A stretch of 64,000 nt of DNA, from positions 434,001-498,000 of the forward strand of contig JBBCXB010000001.1 in the NCBI GenBank assembly GCA_037145635.1, in the 5' to 3' direction. The stretch is from JAATFS01 sp037145635. GTDB taxonomy: Bacteria > Pseudomonadota > Gammaproteobacteria > Xanthomonadales > Xanthomonadaceae. Of the stretch, positions 26,263 through 35,771 are shown one piece after another (position 1 is the first letter of the stretch; each line of letters begins with the position of its first letter). Under the pieces are notes generated by a model. The model was not told where the DNA came from, searched no databases, and was given only the letters and a program-made list of their open reading frames with translations. Position numbers and translations under genes: made by a program.

Positions 26263-26411
26263 GAGCGCCGAACCAATTCATCCATGCGCGGCCGCGCTTG
26301 TCGTTTCCCGTGTCTGGGCAGGGATCTGCAACCGTACGCGGCATACCTGTAAAGGGGGGCTGCAGGATGCGCTGCCCCGCACGCCGCTGCTGAGCGTTTC
26401 CCTCAACGCAA

Positions 26412-26445
26412 AAAAAGACCGGGGCCCTGAGGCCCCGGTCTTTTT
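26412..26445. terminator. Bidirectional terminator between tetR and TonB receptor
   Basis: A perfect 15-bp stem (26412-26426 with 26431-26445) with a 4-base CTGA loop starts with five A and ends with five T, so it can terminate both converging transcripts. Confidence 0.95.
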
Positions 26446-26466
26446 GCAGTGTCGCCAATCAGCCGA

Positions 26467-29307
26467 TCAGAAGCGCTGGGTGTACTTGGCGTAGATGAAA
26501 CGGCCGATGTCGAAGCCGCCGTAGTACGGGAAGTTGCTGTTCGGGGCCGAGAACTGGATAGCGCCCTGGTGATCGAACAGGTTGTTGGCACCCAGTGCGA
26601 CCGTGGCGTTCCAGGGGGCCTTCCAGCTGATCTGCAGGTCGTGGAAGGTATTGGAACCGGTCTTGCGGATCGGATCGGCCTCGCCGTTCGCGTAGTGGTC
26701 GGGATCGGTGCAAGGACGGTTGGTGACGCAGCTTTCCTTGATGCCGGAGTAGTAGCGCGCGGTGTAATTCACACCGAAGTCGCCCAGTTCCCAGTTGATG
26801 CCCACGTTCGAGCGCACGCGGAAGATACCGGCCTCGCCCACGCGACCGACCATGATGTCGTCGCCATCGCTGTTCTGGCTGGCTTCGTCGTACTTGGCGA
26901 CGTAGCTGGTCTGCCAGTCGAGGATGAACTGGCCGATTCCCAGCTGCGGCAGGCGGTACTTGATGCCCAGGTCGTAGCCTTCCGTCTCCAGGCTGCCGAG
27001 GTTGGCCAGGCCGAAGAACATCGAGCTGATGTGGCCATCCGCAGCGCGGACGATGCCTTCGCAGCGCGCAGCGTTGCCCAGCACGTAGCAGTCACGCAGG
27101 ATGCGGTCCACGCTGTCGGAGATGATGGCGTCGGTCAGCTCGTAGCGGTACCAGTCCAGCGAGACGTCCAGCCCTTCCACCCACTGCGGGCTCCAGACGA
27201 TGCCGGCGGTCCGGCTCTTCGACTTTTCGGGGATCAGGTTGGGGTTGGAGCCGCTGATGAACTGGTCGGGCGTCTGGCAGGGATAGGCCGTGCACGGTAC
27301 CAGGCCCTGGCCCAGCTGCACGTATCCCAGCGGGACGCCGGCGGCGTTACAGGCGGCATTGCCATTCACGCTCGCCGAAGCGCCGGTGCCGCAGGGATCC
27401 ACGTAGGACTCGAAGCTGCTGCCGATGCCGCCGTACAGATTGTCGATGGTCGGTGCGCGGAAGCCTTCGGCATAGGTGCCGCGGATCAGCAGGCCGTCGA
27501 TCGGACGCCAGACCACGCCGAACTTCGAGTTGGTGGTGTCGCCGAAGTTGCTGTAGTCCGAATAGCGGCTGGCCAGGTTGACGCTCAGTTCCTTCGCGAA
27601 CGGCACATCGGACAGCAGCGGCACGTTCAACTCGAGGTAGAACTCGTCCAGGTCGTACTTGCCGTCCGTGGTGGTGGCGGCCAGGCCGGTGCTCTCGCCC
27701 GACTGATTGAAAGCGTCGGGCACGAAGCGACCGATTTCCTCTCGGTGTTCGTAACCCACGGCGATGCCCAGGTCGCCCGCCGGAAGCGTCAGGATGCTGC
27801 CCGACAGGTTCGCGGTGTAGCTGTTGGTCTTGGTGCGGCCGGTGTCGGTGTAATACGGGAACAGGTAGGTCTGCAGGTTTGCATCCGCCAGCGAACCCTG
27901 GCCGGCAACTCCGTACGGGAGCAGCGGGTTCCACGGACGGCAGGAGCCCAGGTCGATCGGGTCGGCGGCAGTGCCGCACTGGGCCACGCCGTTGGCATTG
28001 ATGAAGGACGGGCCCAGCGCCTGTTCCGCGGCGATGAGGCTCATGTCGCCATGGCTGTTCTTGGTGCTGTCGTTGCGATTCCACAGCGCGCCGACGTCCC
28101 AGTCCCAAGTCTTGTCGCCGATCTCGAAATAGCCGCTGAGGGTCGGTGCGAAGCGGATGGTCTTCAGCTCGCTCTGCGTGGTGCGGGGCACCTCCCACAG
28201 GCGGCGGCGGAAGGCCACATCCGTGCCCACCGGATTGAACGCGCTGTCGGCGTCCAGCGGCGTGCCGAACGAACCCGACTGGTACGGGTAGCCGGCGATC
28301 TGCTGGTCAGTGGTGCGCTGGTTGTACAGCAGGTCCGCGTTGAACGTGATGGTGTCGGTGAGGTCGTAGTTGGCGTTGGCGTACAGCGACTTACGCTCGA
28401 TTCCCGTCTGCAGGGACATCTGCTCGTTGGAGTTGGCGTATTCCGCGGCGGTGATCGGATGGTAGTCCGCCACGTTGTTCGGATTGCCGCCACTGTTGAG
28501 CGTGCACCAGGTGTTCGCGCCACCTGCGCCGCAGGGACCGAACCAGGAGCCGTTCTGGCTCACCGGGCTCCAGCCGGAACCGGGGTAGTTCGGGCCGGCG
28601 TTGCCGTACTTGCTGAATTCGCGATTCCGCGCGAACACCGGGTCCTGCTTGTTGTACTCGGCCGACAGCGTCACGCCGCCGCGCTCGCCCTGGGAGCCGA
28701 TGGTGAAGGAATACTGTTCGGTCTCACCGTCGCCCTGGCTGTACTGGCCGAAGTACACGCCTGCTTCCGCACCGTCGAAGCGCTTGCGGGTGATGACGTT
28801 CACCACGCCGGCGATGGCGTCGGAACCATAGATCGACGATGCGCCGTCCTTGAGGACGTCGATGCGCTCGATCGCCGAGAACGGGATCTGGCTCAGGTCC
28901 TGATAGCCGCCCGTGGTCGCACCGAGGCGCTTGCCGTTCATCAGCACCAGGGTGCGCGGCGCACCAAGGTTGCGGATGTCGACGTAGTAGCCGCCGACGT
29001 TTTCGCCGGAGGCCAGCGCTTCTGCGCGGGAGATCGCTGGCGAGCCTGCCGAGGTCAGGTTCTGAAGGACGTCGGCCACCGAGGTGAAGCCCTGCTTCTC
29101 CAGCTGCTGGCGATCGAGCGAGATGACCGGCTGTTGCGTGGCGATTTCAGAGCCGCGGATGCGCGAGCCCGTGATCTCGATACGATCCAGGGTGGTCGTG
29201 GTGCCGCTGGTCTCTTCCTGCGCAAACGCAGAGGTGGCGCTGCCTGCTGCGCCCACGACCAGCGCGAACACAACTGCATCGCGCAGTTTGTTGGTCTTGC
29301 AATTCAT
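26467..29307 (-). CDS. TonB-dependent outer-membrane receptor (second)
   Basis: An intact 946-residue receptor. A signal peptide ends near ATSAFAQ (about 29). The plug follows, with DRIEITGSRIRGSEIATQQP, GFTSVADVLQNLTSAG, RTLVLMNGKRLG and the highly conserved KDGASSIYGSDAIAGVVNV. The barrel ends with YAKYTQRF. The ITGSRI plug start places it in the large Xanthomonadaceae group with unknown ligands, often peptide- or siderophore-like. ATG 29307 was chosen because the signal peptide begins there (a longer frame to 29493 has no signal). No hydrolase or transporter lies beside it, so the ligand cannot be inferred. Confidence 0.9.
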   Translation of the reverse strand: MNCKTNKLRDAVVFALVVGAAGSATSAFAQEETSGTTTTLDRIEITGSRIRGSEIATQQPVISLDRQQLEKQGFTSVADVLQNLTSAGSPAISRAEALASGENVGGYYVDIRNLGAPRTLVLMNGKRLGATTGGYQDLSQIPFSAIERIDVLKDGASSIYGSDAIAGVVNVITRKRFDGAEAGVYFGQYSQGDGETEQYSFTIGSQGERGGVTLSAEYNKQDPVFARNREFSKYGNAGPNYPGSGWSPVSQNGSWFGPCGAGGANTWCTLNSGGNPNNVADYHPITAAEYANSNEQMSLQTGIERKSLYANANYDLTDTITFNADLLYNQRTTDQQIAGYPYQSGSFGTPLDADSAFNPVGTDVAFRRRLWEVPRTTQSELKTIRFAPTLSGYFEIGDKTWDWDVGALWNRNDSTKNSHGDMSLIAAEQALGPSFINANGVAQCGTAADPIDLGSCRPWNPLLPYGVAGQGSLADANLQTYLFPYYTDTGRTKTNSYTANLSGSILTLPAGDLGIAVGYEHREEIGRFVPDAFNQSGESTGLAATTTDGKYDLDEFYLELNVPLLSDVPFAKELSVNLASRYSDYSNFGDTTNSKFGVVWRPIDGLLIRGTYAEGFRAPTIDNLYGGIGSSFESYVDPCGTGASASVNGNAACNAAGVPLGYVQLGQGLVPCTAYPCQTPDQFISGSNPNLIPEKSKSRTAGIVWSPQWVEGLDVSLDWYRYELTDAIISDSVDRILRDCYVLGNAARCEGIVRAADGHISSMFFGLANLGSLETEGYDLGIKYRLPQLGIGQFILDWQTSYVAKYDEASQNSDGDDIMVGRVGEAGIFRVRSNVGINWELGDFGVNYTARYYSGIKESCVTNRPCTDPDHYANGEADPIRKTGSNTFHDLQISWKAPWNATVALGANNLFDHQGAIQFSAPNSNFPYYGGFDIGRFIYAKYTQRF

Positions 29308-29549
29308 TGGCTCTCTCTCCAAGTGAGATCTTGGGTACTGCTCTAGGGTTTTTGCCTGGGGTGGATCCGAAAGGGCGGGTCCAAAACCGTCAGGGTGAAC
29401 CGATGGTATATGCGTTGCGGCTGAAATTAAAGTCCCGTTAACGATTGGGTAGGTTTGTGTGAAATGGCCTGTCCCGGGCCAGACCCGAGCCAAAAAAAAA
29501 GCACCCGACCTGAGTCGGATGCCTTGTCTAAATCATTGATTGTCGAGGG
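29308..29549. other. Promoter region of the second receptor
   Basis: These 242 bases hold the receptor's leader and promoter and the terminator of the upstream gene. It is less G+C-rich around 29390-29460. I see no clear operator. Confidence 0.5.
29492..29522 (-). terminator. Intrinsic terminator after the 287-residue outer-membrane protein
   Basis: A 9-bp stem (29501-29509 with 29514-29522, one wobble on the minus strand) with a CTGA loop is followed on the minus strand by nine T. Confidence 0.92.
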
Positions 29550-30413
29550 CTAGAGGTCTTGCTCGTAGCGGACATACGGCACCGTGCCGTCGCCATTGCT
29601 CTCGTTGTTGGGCGCGAACGGGTTCTTGCCCCGGGTGATCACGTTCTCGGCGCCGACCGTCAGCTGGCCGCTCCAGGGGGTGCGCCAGGTCAGGCCCAGG
29701 CCCAGGCCTTCCCACTTCTCGGGCTGGCCGGGGACATCGACGACGCGGCCGACGATGTTGGCGCTGAAGGCGCCATAGCCGCCGCCGACGCTGATGGTCT
29801 TGCTGTCCCACTGGTCGGCCAGGGCCGGCGAGACGTCCGCCAGCGGCACCAGGCGCGCGCGCGCGAAGGTGCCGCCGATGGAGACGAAGCCCTCGCGCCC
29901 GATGTTTTTCTGCCCGAACACGGTCAGGTCGTTCTGCTCCATGCGCGAGGACGGCGACTTCACGTTGCCGGACAGCCAGGCGGGCAGGGTGTCGCGGCCG
30001 GTGCCGGCGGAGATCGCGACGCGGCCGCCGGCGCGGTTGAAGCCGGCCGTCGCCGAGACGTGGCGGCTGAGGTCGTCGTCGTCGTCGCCCAGGCTGGCGA
30101 GCATGCAGTGACTGGCCAGGCCGCTGATGCTGGTGCCGCGGCTGCTGTTGCAGAGCAGGCCCAGCGAATCGCCGGACGACAGCCCGAATGCCGCATCCAG
30201 CGAGTTGCGGCCGAAGTGCCAGCGCGCCCCGGCCTTCTGTTCTCCGGTCGGCTCCAGGTAGAGGAAGGCCTCCACCTTGCCGCTGCCCTTGTTCCACACC
30301 GGCAGCACGGTGCCACTGTTGTCGCGCGTCAACGGCACCATCTGCGCATGCACGCCCGTCGCGCTGGCGAGCGCGATCATCAGGGCAAGGGGCAGGCGCA
30401 ACAGGTTTCGCAT
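29550..30413 (-). CDS. Predicted outer-membrane beta-barrel-like protein
   Basis: A 287-residue protein with a signal peptide (about 1-23, HAQ). The mature part has short alternating strands rich in Gly, Ser and aromatic residues, and ends with YVRYEQDL. Repeated phrases such as RWHFGRNSLDAAFGLSSGDS, NRAGGRVAISAGTG and GLGLGLTWRTPWSGQLTVGA look like antiparallel membrane strands. An acidic DDDDD patch lies near 109-113, and two Cys near 88 and 103 may form a disulfide. I do not recognise a named family; a porin-like or lipid-trafficking protein is possible. It is a single transcription unit with its own terminator. Confidence 0.75.
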   Translation of the reverse strand: MRNLLRLPLALMIALASATGVHAQMVPLTRDNSGTVLPVWNKGSGKVEAFLYLEPTGEQKAGARWHFGRNSLDAAFGLSSGDSLGLLCNSSRGTSISGLASHCMLASLGDDDDDLSRHVSATAGFNRAGGRVAISAGTGRDTLPAWLSGNVKSPSSRMEQNDLTVFGQKNIGREGFVSIGGTFARARLVPLADVSPALADQWDSKTISVGGGYGAFSANIVGRVVDVPGQPEKWEGLGLGLTWRTPWSGQLTVGAENVITRGKNPFAPNNESNGDGTVPYVRYEQDL

Positions 30414-30532
30414 GACGTGCAGTCAGACTCGAAGGCAGACGTTAAGTTCCCGAGAGCCGGGAGTGAAGATGCTAGGGTGTTTATGATTCTTTAACAAGTC
30501 TCCGCTCTCCCCAGAACGCTCCCCGTCATAGG

Positions 30533-31441
30533 CTACTGGAGCCTGTCGGGCGCCGGCGCTTGGGCCGGCGTCTGGCTGAACAATACCCCGAATTCCATCA
30601 ACGGGAAGTGATACTCGCGGCCGCAGAACTCGCAGCGCACCTCCACCGCGCCGGTGGGCTCGGCCGCGGCCCGCGCCTCGTCCTCGCCCAGCGACTGCAG
30701 CATGGCGGCCACGCGCTCGCGCGAGCAGGAACAGGCGAACGCCAGGGGCCGGTCGCCCAGCAGCTCCGGGGTCTCCTCGTGGAACAGCCGGTGCAGCAGG
30801 GTCGGGGCGTCCACCGCCAGCAGCTCCGGCTGCGCGAGGGTGTCGAACAGTGCGCAGGCGCGGGTCCAGCCGTCCTGGTCGCCGGCGTCGCCGGGCAGCT
30901 TCTGCAGCAGCAGGCCGGCGGCGTGGTCGGGGCCGGCGGCCAGCAGCAGGCGGGTCGGCAACTGCTCGGACTGCCGGAAGTAGTTCTCGAACGCGTCCCC
31001 CAGGTCCGCCGACTCCAGGGCCACCAGGCTCTGGTAGCGCTGCGGCTCGCGCGGGTCCAGGCCGGGGTTCTCGATGGTGATGGCCAGCAGGGCGGATTCG
31101 CCCAGCTCGCGCAGGTCGGCCGGCGCATCCTCGCCCTGGGCCAGTTGCACGATGCCGCGCAGGGTGCCGGCGGCGGTGCATTCGGCGAACAGGGTGCGCA
31201 TCGCCCCGTTGCCGCGCAACTGCACGGACAGGCGGCCATCCACCTTGGTGTGGCCGGTGAACAGCGCGGCCGCCACCGCGGCCTCGCCGAGCAGACGCTG
31301 GGCGACCGGCGGATAACTGGCGCGGCCCTGGATGTCCGTCCAGACCGTGTCCAGGCGGACGTGCACGCCGCGCACGCCGGCCGCGGGCAGGAGGAATCGG
31401 GTCAGGCGATCGGGCGCGATCATGGCTTCGGTATCGGACAT
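30533..31441 (-). CDS. hslO: Hsp33 redox-regulated chaperone
   Basis: A 302-residue holdase activated by oxidation. The zinc-binding cysteines are present: CSC (Cys237, Cys239) and CEFC (Cys270, Cys273). Oxidation releases the zinc and unfolds the linker to expose the client site. The N-terminal domain (about 10-190) carries GRLSVQLRGNGAMRTLFAECT. Divergent from mtgA, whose start is 44 bases away. Confidence 0.96.
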   Translation of the reverse strand: MSDTEAMIAPDRLTRFLLPAAGVRGVHVRLDTVWTDIQGRASYPPVAQRLLGEAAVAAALFTGHTKVDGRLSVQLRGNGAMRTLFAECTAAGTLRGIVQLAQGEDAPADLRELGESALLAITIENPGLDPREPQRYQSLVALESADLGDAFENYFRQSEQLPTRLLLAAGPDHAAGLLLQKLPGDAGDQDGWTRACALFDTLAQPELLAVDAPTLLHRLFHEETPELLGDRPLAFACSCSRERVAAMLQSLGEDEARAAAEPTGAVEVRCEFCGREYHFPLMEFGVLFSQTPAQAPAPDRLQ

Positions 31442-31484
31442 AGGGGGGCTTTGCCGGATAATGCGGCAGATATCGGATAAGGGG

Positions 31485-32225
31485 ATGGCATCGACGATGG
31501 GGGCGGAGCACGTGATTCACAAGCCGAAGCGGGCGGGGCGCTGGCTGCGCTGGCTGCTGGCGCTGCCGTTCCTGTTCGCCGCCGCGAGCGCGCTGCAGGT
31601 GGCGGTCCTGCGCTTCGTGGACCCGCCGATCAGCGGCATGATGGTGTGGCGCTACGCCGAGGCGTGGGGCGAGGGCGACGGGGGCTTCCGGCTCCACCAC
31701 GACTGGCGCGACCTGGACCGGATCGCGCCATCGCTGCCGATCTCGGTGGTGGCCGCGGAGGACCAGCGCTTCCCGTTCCACCACGGCTTCGACCTGGACG
31801 CGATCGAGAAGGCGCGCGACCACAACGCGCGCGGCGGGCGCGTGCGCGGGGCCAGCACGATCAGCCAGCAGGTCGCCAAGAACCTGTTCCTGTGGCAGGG
31901 CCGCAGCTGGGTGCGCAAGGGCCTGGAGGCCTGGTACACGGTGCTGATCGAGGCGCTTTGGTCCAAGCGGCGGATCCTGGAGGTCTATGTCAACGTCGCC
32001 GAGTTCGGCGACGGCATCTACGGTGCACAGGCCGCGGCCGTCCGGTTCTGGGGCAAGGACGCGGCGCAGCTGGCGCCGGCCGAGTCCGCGCGGCTCGCCG
32101 CGGTGCTGCCGTCCCCGCGCCGCTACGACGCGCGCCAGCCCGGGCCTTACGTGATGCGGCGGGCCGGCTGGATCCAGCGGCAGGCGCGCCAGCTCGGCGG
32201 GCCGGGCTACCTGGCGGCGCCGTGA
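31485..32225 (+). CDS. mtgA: Monofunctional peptidoglycan transglycosylase
   Basis: A 246-residue GT51 enzyme that polymerises lipid II into glycan strands. One N-terminal membrane helix (about 22-40) anchors it. The catalytic Glu92 lies in VVAAEDQRFPFHHGFD, and the other GT51 motifs GASTISQQVAKNLFLW (about 124-139), RKGLEAWYTVLIEALWSKRR and YVNVAEFGDGIYG are intact. It lacks a transpeptidase domain. The start is uncertain: ATG 31485 touches its Shine-Dalgarno, and ATG 31497 is the alternative. Confidence 0.93.
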   Translation: MASTMGAEHVIHKPKRAGRWLRWLLALPFLFAAASALQVAVLRFVDPPISGMMVWRYAEAWGEGDGGFRLHHDWRDLDRIAPSLPISVVAAEDQRFPFHHGFDLDAIEKARDHNARGGRVRGASTISQQVAKNLFLWQGRSWVRKGLEAWYTVLIEALWSKRRILEVYVNVAEFGDGIYGAQAAAVRFWGKDAAQLAPAESARLAAVLPSPRRYDARQPGPYVMRRAGWIQRQARQLGGPGYLAAP

Positions 32226-32310
32226 GCACGGGGTCGCCGTGCACCGGCGCACAGGCCCCCGGGCGGCCGTGCCTATGGTCGGCGCGCCTCGCCCTGCCTA
32301 CGATGGGCGC

Positions 32311-33327
32311 ATGAAGCCCGAACGCCTGACCGTGGTGATTGCCGCCTACAACGAGGCCGGCAACATCCCCCTGCTGCACCCGCGCATCGTCGCCGCCCTG
32401 GCCACGCTGGAGGGGCTGGAGACGCGGGTGCTGTACGTCGACGACGGCAGCACCGACGGCACCTGGGACGTGCTGAGCGGCCTGGCCGCGGCCGCGGCGG
32501 ACGTCGGCGTTATCCGGCTGTCGCGCAACTTCGGCAAGGAGGTGGCGGTCACCGCGGGGCTGGACAACGTGGCCCGCGGCGCGGCGATCCTGCTGGACGC
32601 CGATGGCCAGGATCCGCCGGAACTGATCCCCGCGTTCGTGGCGCAGTGGCGGGCCGGCTACGACAACGTGTTCGGCACGCGCGTGTTCCGCGAGGGCGAG
32701 GGCTGGCTGAAGCGGGCCGCCGCGGCCTCGTTCTACCGCGTGATCCGGCGGCTGTCGCACACCCCGATCCCGGCCGACACCGGCGATTTCCGGCTGCTGT
32801 CGCCACGCGCGCTGGCCGCCCTGCGGCAGCTGCGCGAGCGCCACCGCTTCATGAAGGGACTGTTCGGCTGGGTCGGGTTCCGCCAGGTGGCGCTGCCCTA
32901 CCGGCGCGCGCCACGGCTGTCGGGGCGCAGCAAGTTCACGTTCTGGCGGCTGTGGAACTTCGCGCTGGACGGCATCACCAGCTTCTCCACCGCACCGCTG
33001 CGCGCGGCTACCTACCTGGGGCTGGTCACGGCGATGGTGGCCTTCGGGTTCGGGCTGTGGGTGGTGATCAAGGCCGCGGTGGTGGGCGATCCGGTGGCGG
33101 GCTGGCCGACGATGATGGCGGTGATCCTGTTCCTGGGCGGCGTGCAGCTGATCGCGCTGGGCATGATCGGCGAGTACCTGGGCCGGCTCTACGACGAGTC
33201 CAAGCAGCGTCCGCTGTACCTGGTGGATACCCAGGCCGGCCCGCCGGGAGTACCCTCCGCGCACCAGTCCTACGACGGAGCGCGCCATGCAGACGGTACG
33301 GCAGCTGTTGGAGACGAAGTCCGCTGA
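32311..33327 (+). CDS. Family-2 glycosyltransferase, DPM/GtrB-like
   Basis: A 338-residue GT2 enzyme with the start VVIAAYNEAGNIPLL, the nucleotide-binding YVDDGSTDGTW, and DADGQDPPELIP, in which the DxD-type Asp pair binds the metal. Two C-terminal membrane helices (about 235-260 and 270-295) are followed by a cytoplasmic tail, as in polyprenyl-phosphate glycosyltransferases (GtrB, ArnC). It should load a sugar onto undecaprenyl phosphate. The 3' end overlaps the next gene by 41 bases. No flippase lies beside it. Confidence 0.88.
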   Translation: MKPERLTVVIAAYNEAGNIPLLHPRIVAALATLEGLETRVLYVDDGSTDGTWDVLSGLAAAAADVGVIRLSRNFGKEVAVTAGLDNVARGAAILLDADGQDPPELIPAFVAQWRAGYDNVFGTRVFREGEGWLKRAAAASFYRVIRRLSHTPIPADTGDFRLLSPRALAALRQLRERHRFMKGLFGWVGFRQVALPYRRAPRLSGRSKFTFWRLWNFALDGITSFSTAPLRAATYLGLVTAMVAFGFGLWVVIKAAVVGDPVAGWPTMMAVILFLGGVQLIALGMIGEYLGRLYDESKQRPLYLVDTQAGPPGVPSAHQSYDGARHADGTAAVGDEVR

Positions 33328-33715
33328 GGTCTATGCGGTCGGGGCCGACGCGGCGGTGATCGACGCGGTACGGCTGATGGCCGACAAGGGCGTCGGCGCG
33401 GTCCTGGTGATGCAGGGCCAGCGCCTGGCCGGCATCCTGTCCGAGCGCGACTACGCCCGCAAGGTGGTGCTGCGCAGCCGCGCGTCCGCCGACACGCCGG
33501 TGCGCGAGATCATGACCGCCGAGGTGGTGACGGTGGGGCCGGCCGACACGGTCGACCACTGCATGCAGCTCATGACCGAGCGTCGCTTCCGCCACCTGCC
33601 GGTCGTGGACGGCGGCCGGGTGACCGGCGTGATCTCGATCGGCGACCTAGTCAAGGCGGTGATCGAGCGCCAGCGCCACGACATCGACCAGCTGCAGCGC
33701 TACATCGCCGGCTGA
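33287..33715 (+). CDS. Paired CBS-domain protein
   Basis: A 142-residue protein made of two CBS domains (about 10-62 and 74-130; VRLMADKGVGAVLVM and MQLMTERRFRHLPVVDGGRVTGVISIGDLV). Such stand-alone CBS pairs bind adenine nucleotides and regulate partners by dimerising. CGGAG 5 bases before the start supports ATG 33287 despite the 41-base overlap with the glycosyltransferase, so it is translationally linked to it. A partner enzyme is not known. Confidence 0.9.
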   Translation: MQTVRQLLETKSAEVYAVGADAAVIDAVRLMADKGVGAVLVMQGQRLAGILSERDYARKVVLRSRASADTPVREIMTAEVVTVGPADTVDHCMQLMTERRFRHLPVVDGGRVTGVISIGDLVKAVIERQRHDIDQLQRYIAG

Positions 33716-33745
33716 GCCCGGGGACACGGCCCCGGGCCCGCCCGC

Positions 33746-35713
33746 TCACTTGGCGTACTTGCCGCCGCAGTCGCTGTCCTTGCCCGGGCCGGTCTCGATG
33801 GTCGCCAGCAGCGCGGCCGGCGGGGCGATCGTGGCCAGGGCCAGAGCGATCGCGCCGCGCGCGCCCAGCGCCTTGAAGTCGGGACGGAACGACGGGTCCT
33901 TGAAGCTGCCGCCGATGCGCAGCGGCGAGCGGAAGCTCAGGATGCTGCGGTCCTTGGGTCGCGGGCGCAGCAGCAGGTCGAGCTTTTCGTCCTTCAGGTT
34001 GATGGTGCCTTCGCCGAGGATGATGGTGTCGGTGGTGTCGATCGCCATCGAGCGCGAGGTCATCAGGCCATCGCGCACGCCGAAGTCGCCGAAGGCGCAG
34101 CGCAGCGGGATTTCCGGATCCTTGGTGATCAGGTACTTGAGCGTCTCGGTCACGTCCAGGCCGGCCAGTTCCATGATCAGGTTGCTGATGTGGCCGCGGC
34201 CCATGCCGAAGGCGATGTTGCCGTCGGAGGTGCCGAGCATGGCCGCCACCGAGTTGCCGCGGCCGGTGACGTCGACCTCGCCGCCGATGGCGCCGCCGGC
34301 CTGGTCCACCAGCTTGGCGTCCGGGAACAGCCGGCCGAGGTTCAACTTGCGGATGCTGGCCTGCAGGTGGGTGCTGATCACCGGCTTGCGCGCGTCCATG
34401 CGGATGTTGGAACGGATGTCGCCGCCGGCCACGCCGAAGTTGAGCGGCTTGAGCTCGAGCAGGCCGTCGTCCAGGGTCAGGTGCGCGTCCATGTCGTCCA
34501 GCGGCAGCGACGGTGCGTTGATGCGGTGGGCGCGCCAGCGTACGTCGGCGTCCATCGAGCGCAGCTTGGACAGGTCGTAGGGATGGTCCGGCAGCACCTT
34601 GGCGCTGGCCGCGACCTTGGCCGCCTCGGCCTTCTGCTCCGGGCTGGCCGATTCGCCGGCGCCGGTCTTGGGCGGGGCGCCGATGAAGCCGGCCAGGTCG
34701 TCGAAGTCCAGGCGCTTGGACACCAGGTCCGCCCGCAGGAACGGGCGCTCGCCGGCGACGTCGACCTGCGCGGTGCCGGACAGGTCGCTCTCGCCGGCGC
34801 GGCCATTGAAGTTCTCGTAGCGCCAGACCTCGCCGTTGCGGCGCAGCCGGCCGTCGAGCCGGTAGGGCGGGGTGGACGGGATCGCCACGCCGGTCAGCGG
34901 GTACAGATCGGCCATGTCGTTGCCGGCCAGCAGCATCTGCAGGTCGAAGGTGCGGAACTGGAACGGGTTGGTCAGGGTGCCGCGGATATGGGTGCGGGTG
35001 GCGCCGGCGCTGCCCTGCAGGTCGATCCGGAACGGGTGCTCGGTCTGGCTGAGCTCCATCGGCGAGGCGGTGTCGCCCTTGAGCGTGAACGGGTTGCCCT
35101 GCCAGCGGCCCTTGCCGGCGATGGCGATCGGCGGCGCGGTGTCGCCGTCGCGCGGCGTCGGCTGGCTGTCCACGCTGACGTCGACGTCGGTGCGCCCGGC
35201 GGCGTCGACGAACTTGACCCGGCCCTGGTGCACCAGCAGGCGCCCCAACGCCGGCATGCTGCCGTCGCTGTCGGAATCAGGGAACACCCAGTTGCCCGGA
35301 TGCTTGTCGTTGCCGCTTTCCAGCAGCAGGTCGGCCTGGTCCAGGCGGATCTCGGGAATGACGACCTTGCCGCGCAGCAGCGGCCACGGCCGGATGTCGA
35401 TCTCGGCGCGGCCGACGCCGGCCATCTGCGGCTGCTTGGACCACTCGGCGTTGGCCAAGGTGAGGCGGTCGCCGCGGATGGTGGTGGTGCGGCCGAGGTG
35501 GACGTCGAGGTTGCCGATGTGGAACTCGCGCCCGGTGCGGGTCTGGACCGCGCGTTCGATCGGGCCCTTGAACCAGTTCCAGTCCCACAGGGCGATCAGC
35601 AGCAGGATCAGGCCCAGCAGGATGGCGAAGGCGGCCAGCCAGCGCTGCTTGCGGGGGCTGGGGGCGCGCCACCGGGGGCGCGCGGCGGCTGGCGTGTCGG
35701 TTGCGCTGTTCAT
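33746..35713 (-). CDS. AsmA-family envelope protein
   Basis: A 655-residue protein with one N-terminal membrane helix (about 27-46, LAAFAILLGLILLLIALWDW) and a long repeated beta-groove region in the periplasm. The start segment GREFHIGNLDVHLGRTTTIRG and the C-terminal GEGTINLKDEKLDLLLRPRPKD are typical of AsmA/YicH proteins. Relatives carry phospholipids between the inner and outer membranes or affect outer-membrane assembly. A cytoplasmic Pro/Arg-rich stretch precedes the helix. Convergent with the CBS gene. Confidence 0.88.
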   Translation of the reverse strand: MNSATDTPAAARPRWRAPSPRKQRWLAAFAILLGLILLLIALWDWNWFKGPIERAVQTRTGREFHIGNLDVHLGRTTTIRGDRLTLANAEWSKQPQMAGVGRAEIDIRPWPLLRGKVVIPEIRLDQADLLLESGNDKHPGNWVFPDSDSDGSMPALGRLLVHQGRVKFVDAAGRTDVDVSVDSQPTPRDGDTAPPIAIAGKGRWQGNPFTLKGDTASPMELSQTEHPFRIDLQGSAGATRTHIRGTLTNPFQFRTFDLQMLLAGNDMADLYPLTGVAIPSTPPYRLDGRLRRNGEVWRYENFNGRAGESDLSGTAQVDVAGERPFLRADLVSKRLDFDDLAGFIGAPPKTGAGESASPEQKAEAAKVAASAKVLPDHPYDLSKLRSMDADVRWRAHRINAPSLPLDDMDAHLTLDDGLLELKPLNFGVAGGDIRSNIRMDARKPVISTHLQASIRKLNLGRLFPDAKLVDQAGGAIGGEVDVTGRGNSVAAMLGTSDGNIAFGMGRGHISNLIMELAGLDVTETLKYLITKDPEIPLRCAFGDFGVRDGLMTSRSMAIDTTDTIILGEGTINLKDEKLDLLLRPRPKDRSILSFRSPLRIGGSFKDPSFRPDFKALGARGAIALALATIAPPAALLATIETGPGKDSDCGGKYAK

Positions 35714-35771
35714 GCCCGCATAGTTCGCAATGCGCTGTGCAGAGCGTGCGAAACGGCCATGTGAATACCGC

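Noticed and set aside
26449..29346. 965-codon frame opposite the second TonB receptor
   Set aside because: Antisense shadow of a clear receptor gene with no start signal or family motif.
30423..32252. 609-codon frame crossing hslO and mtgA
   Set aside because: It reads antisense over mtgA and in a wrong frame over hslO; both real genes have catalytic motifs.
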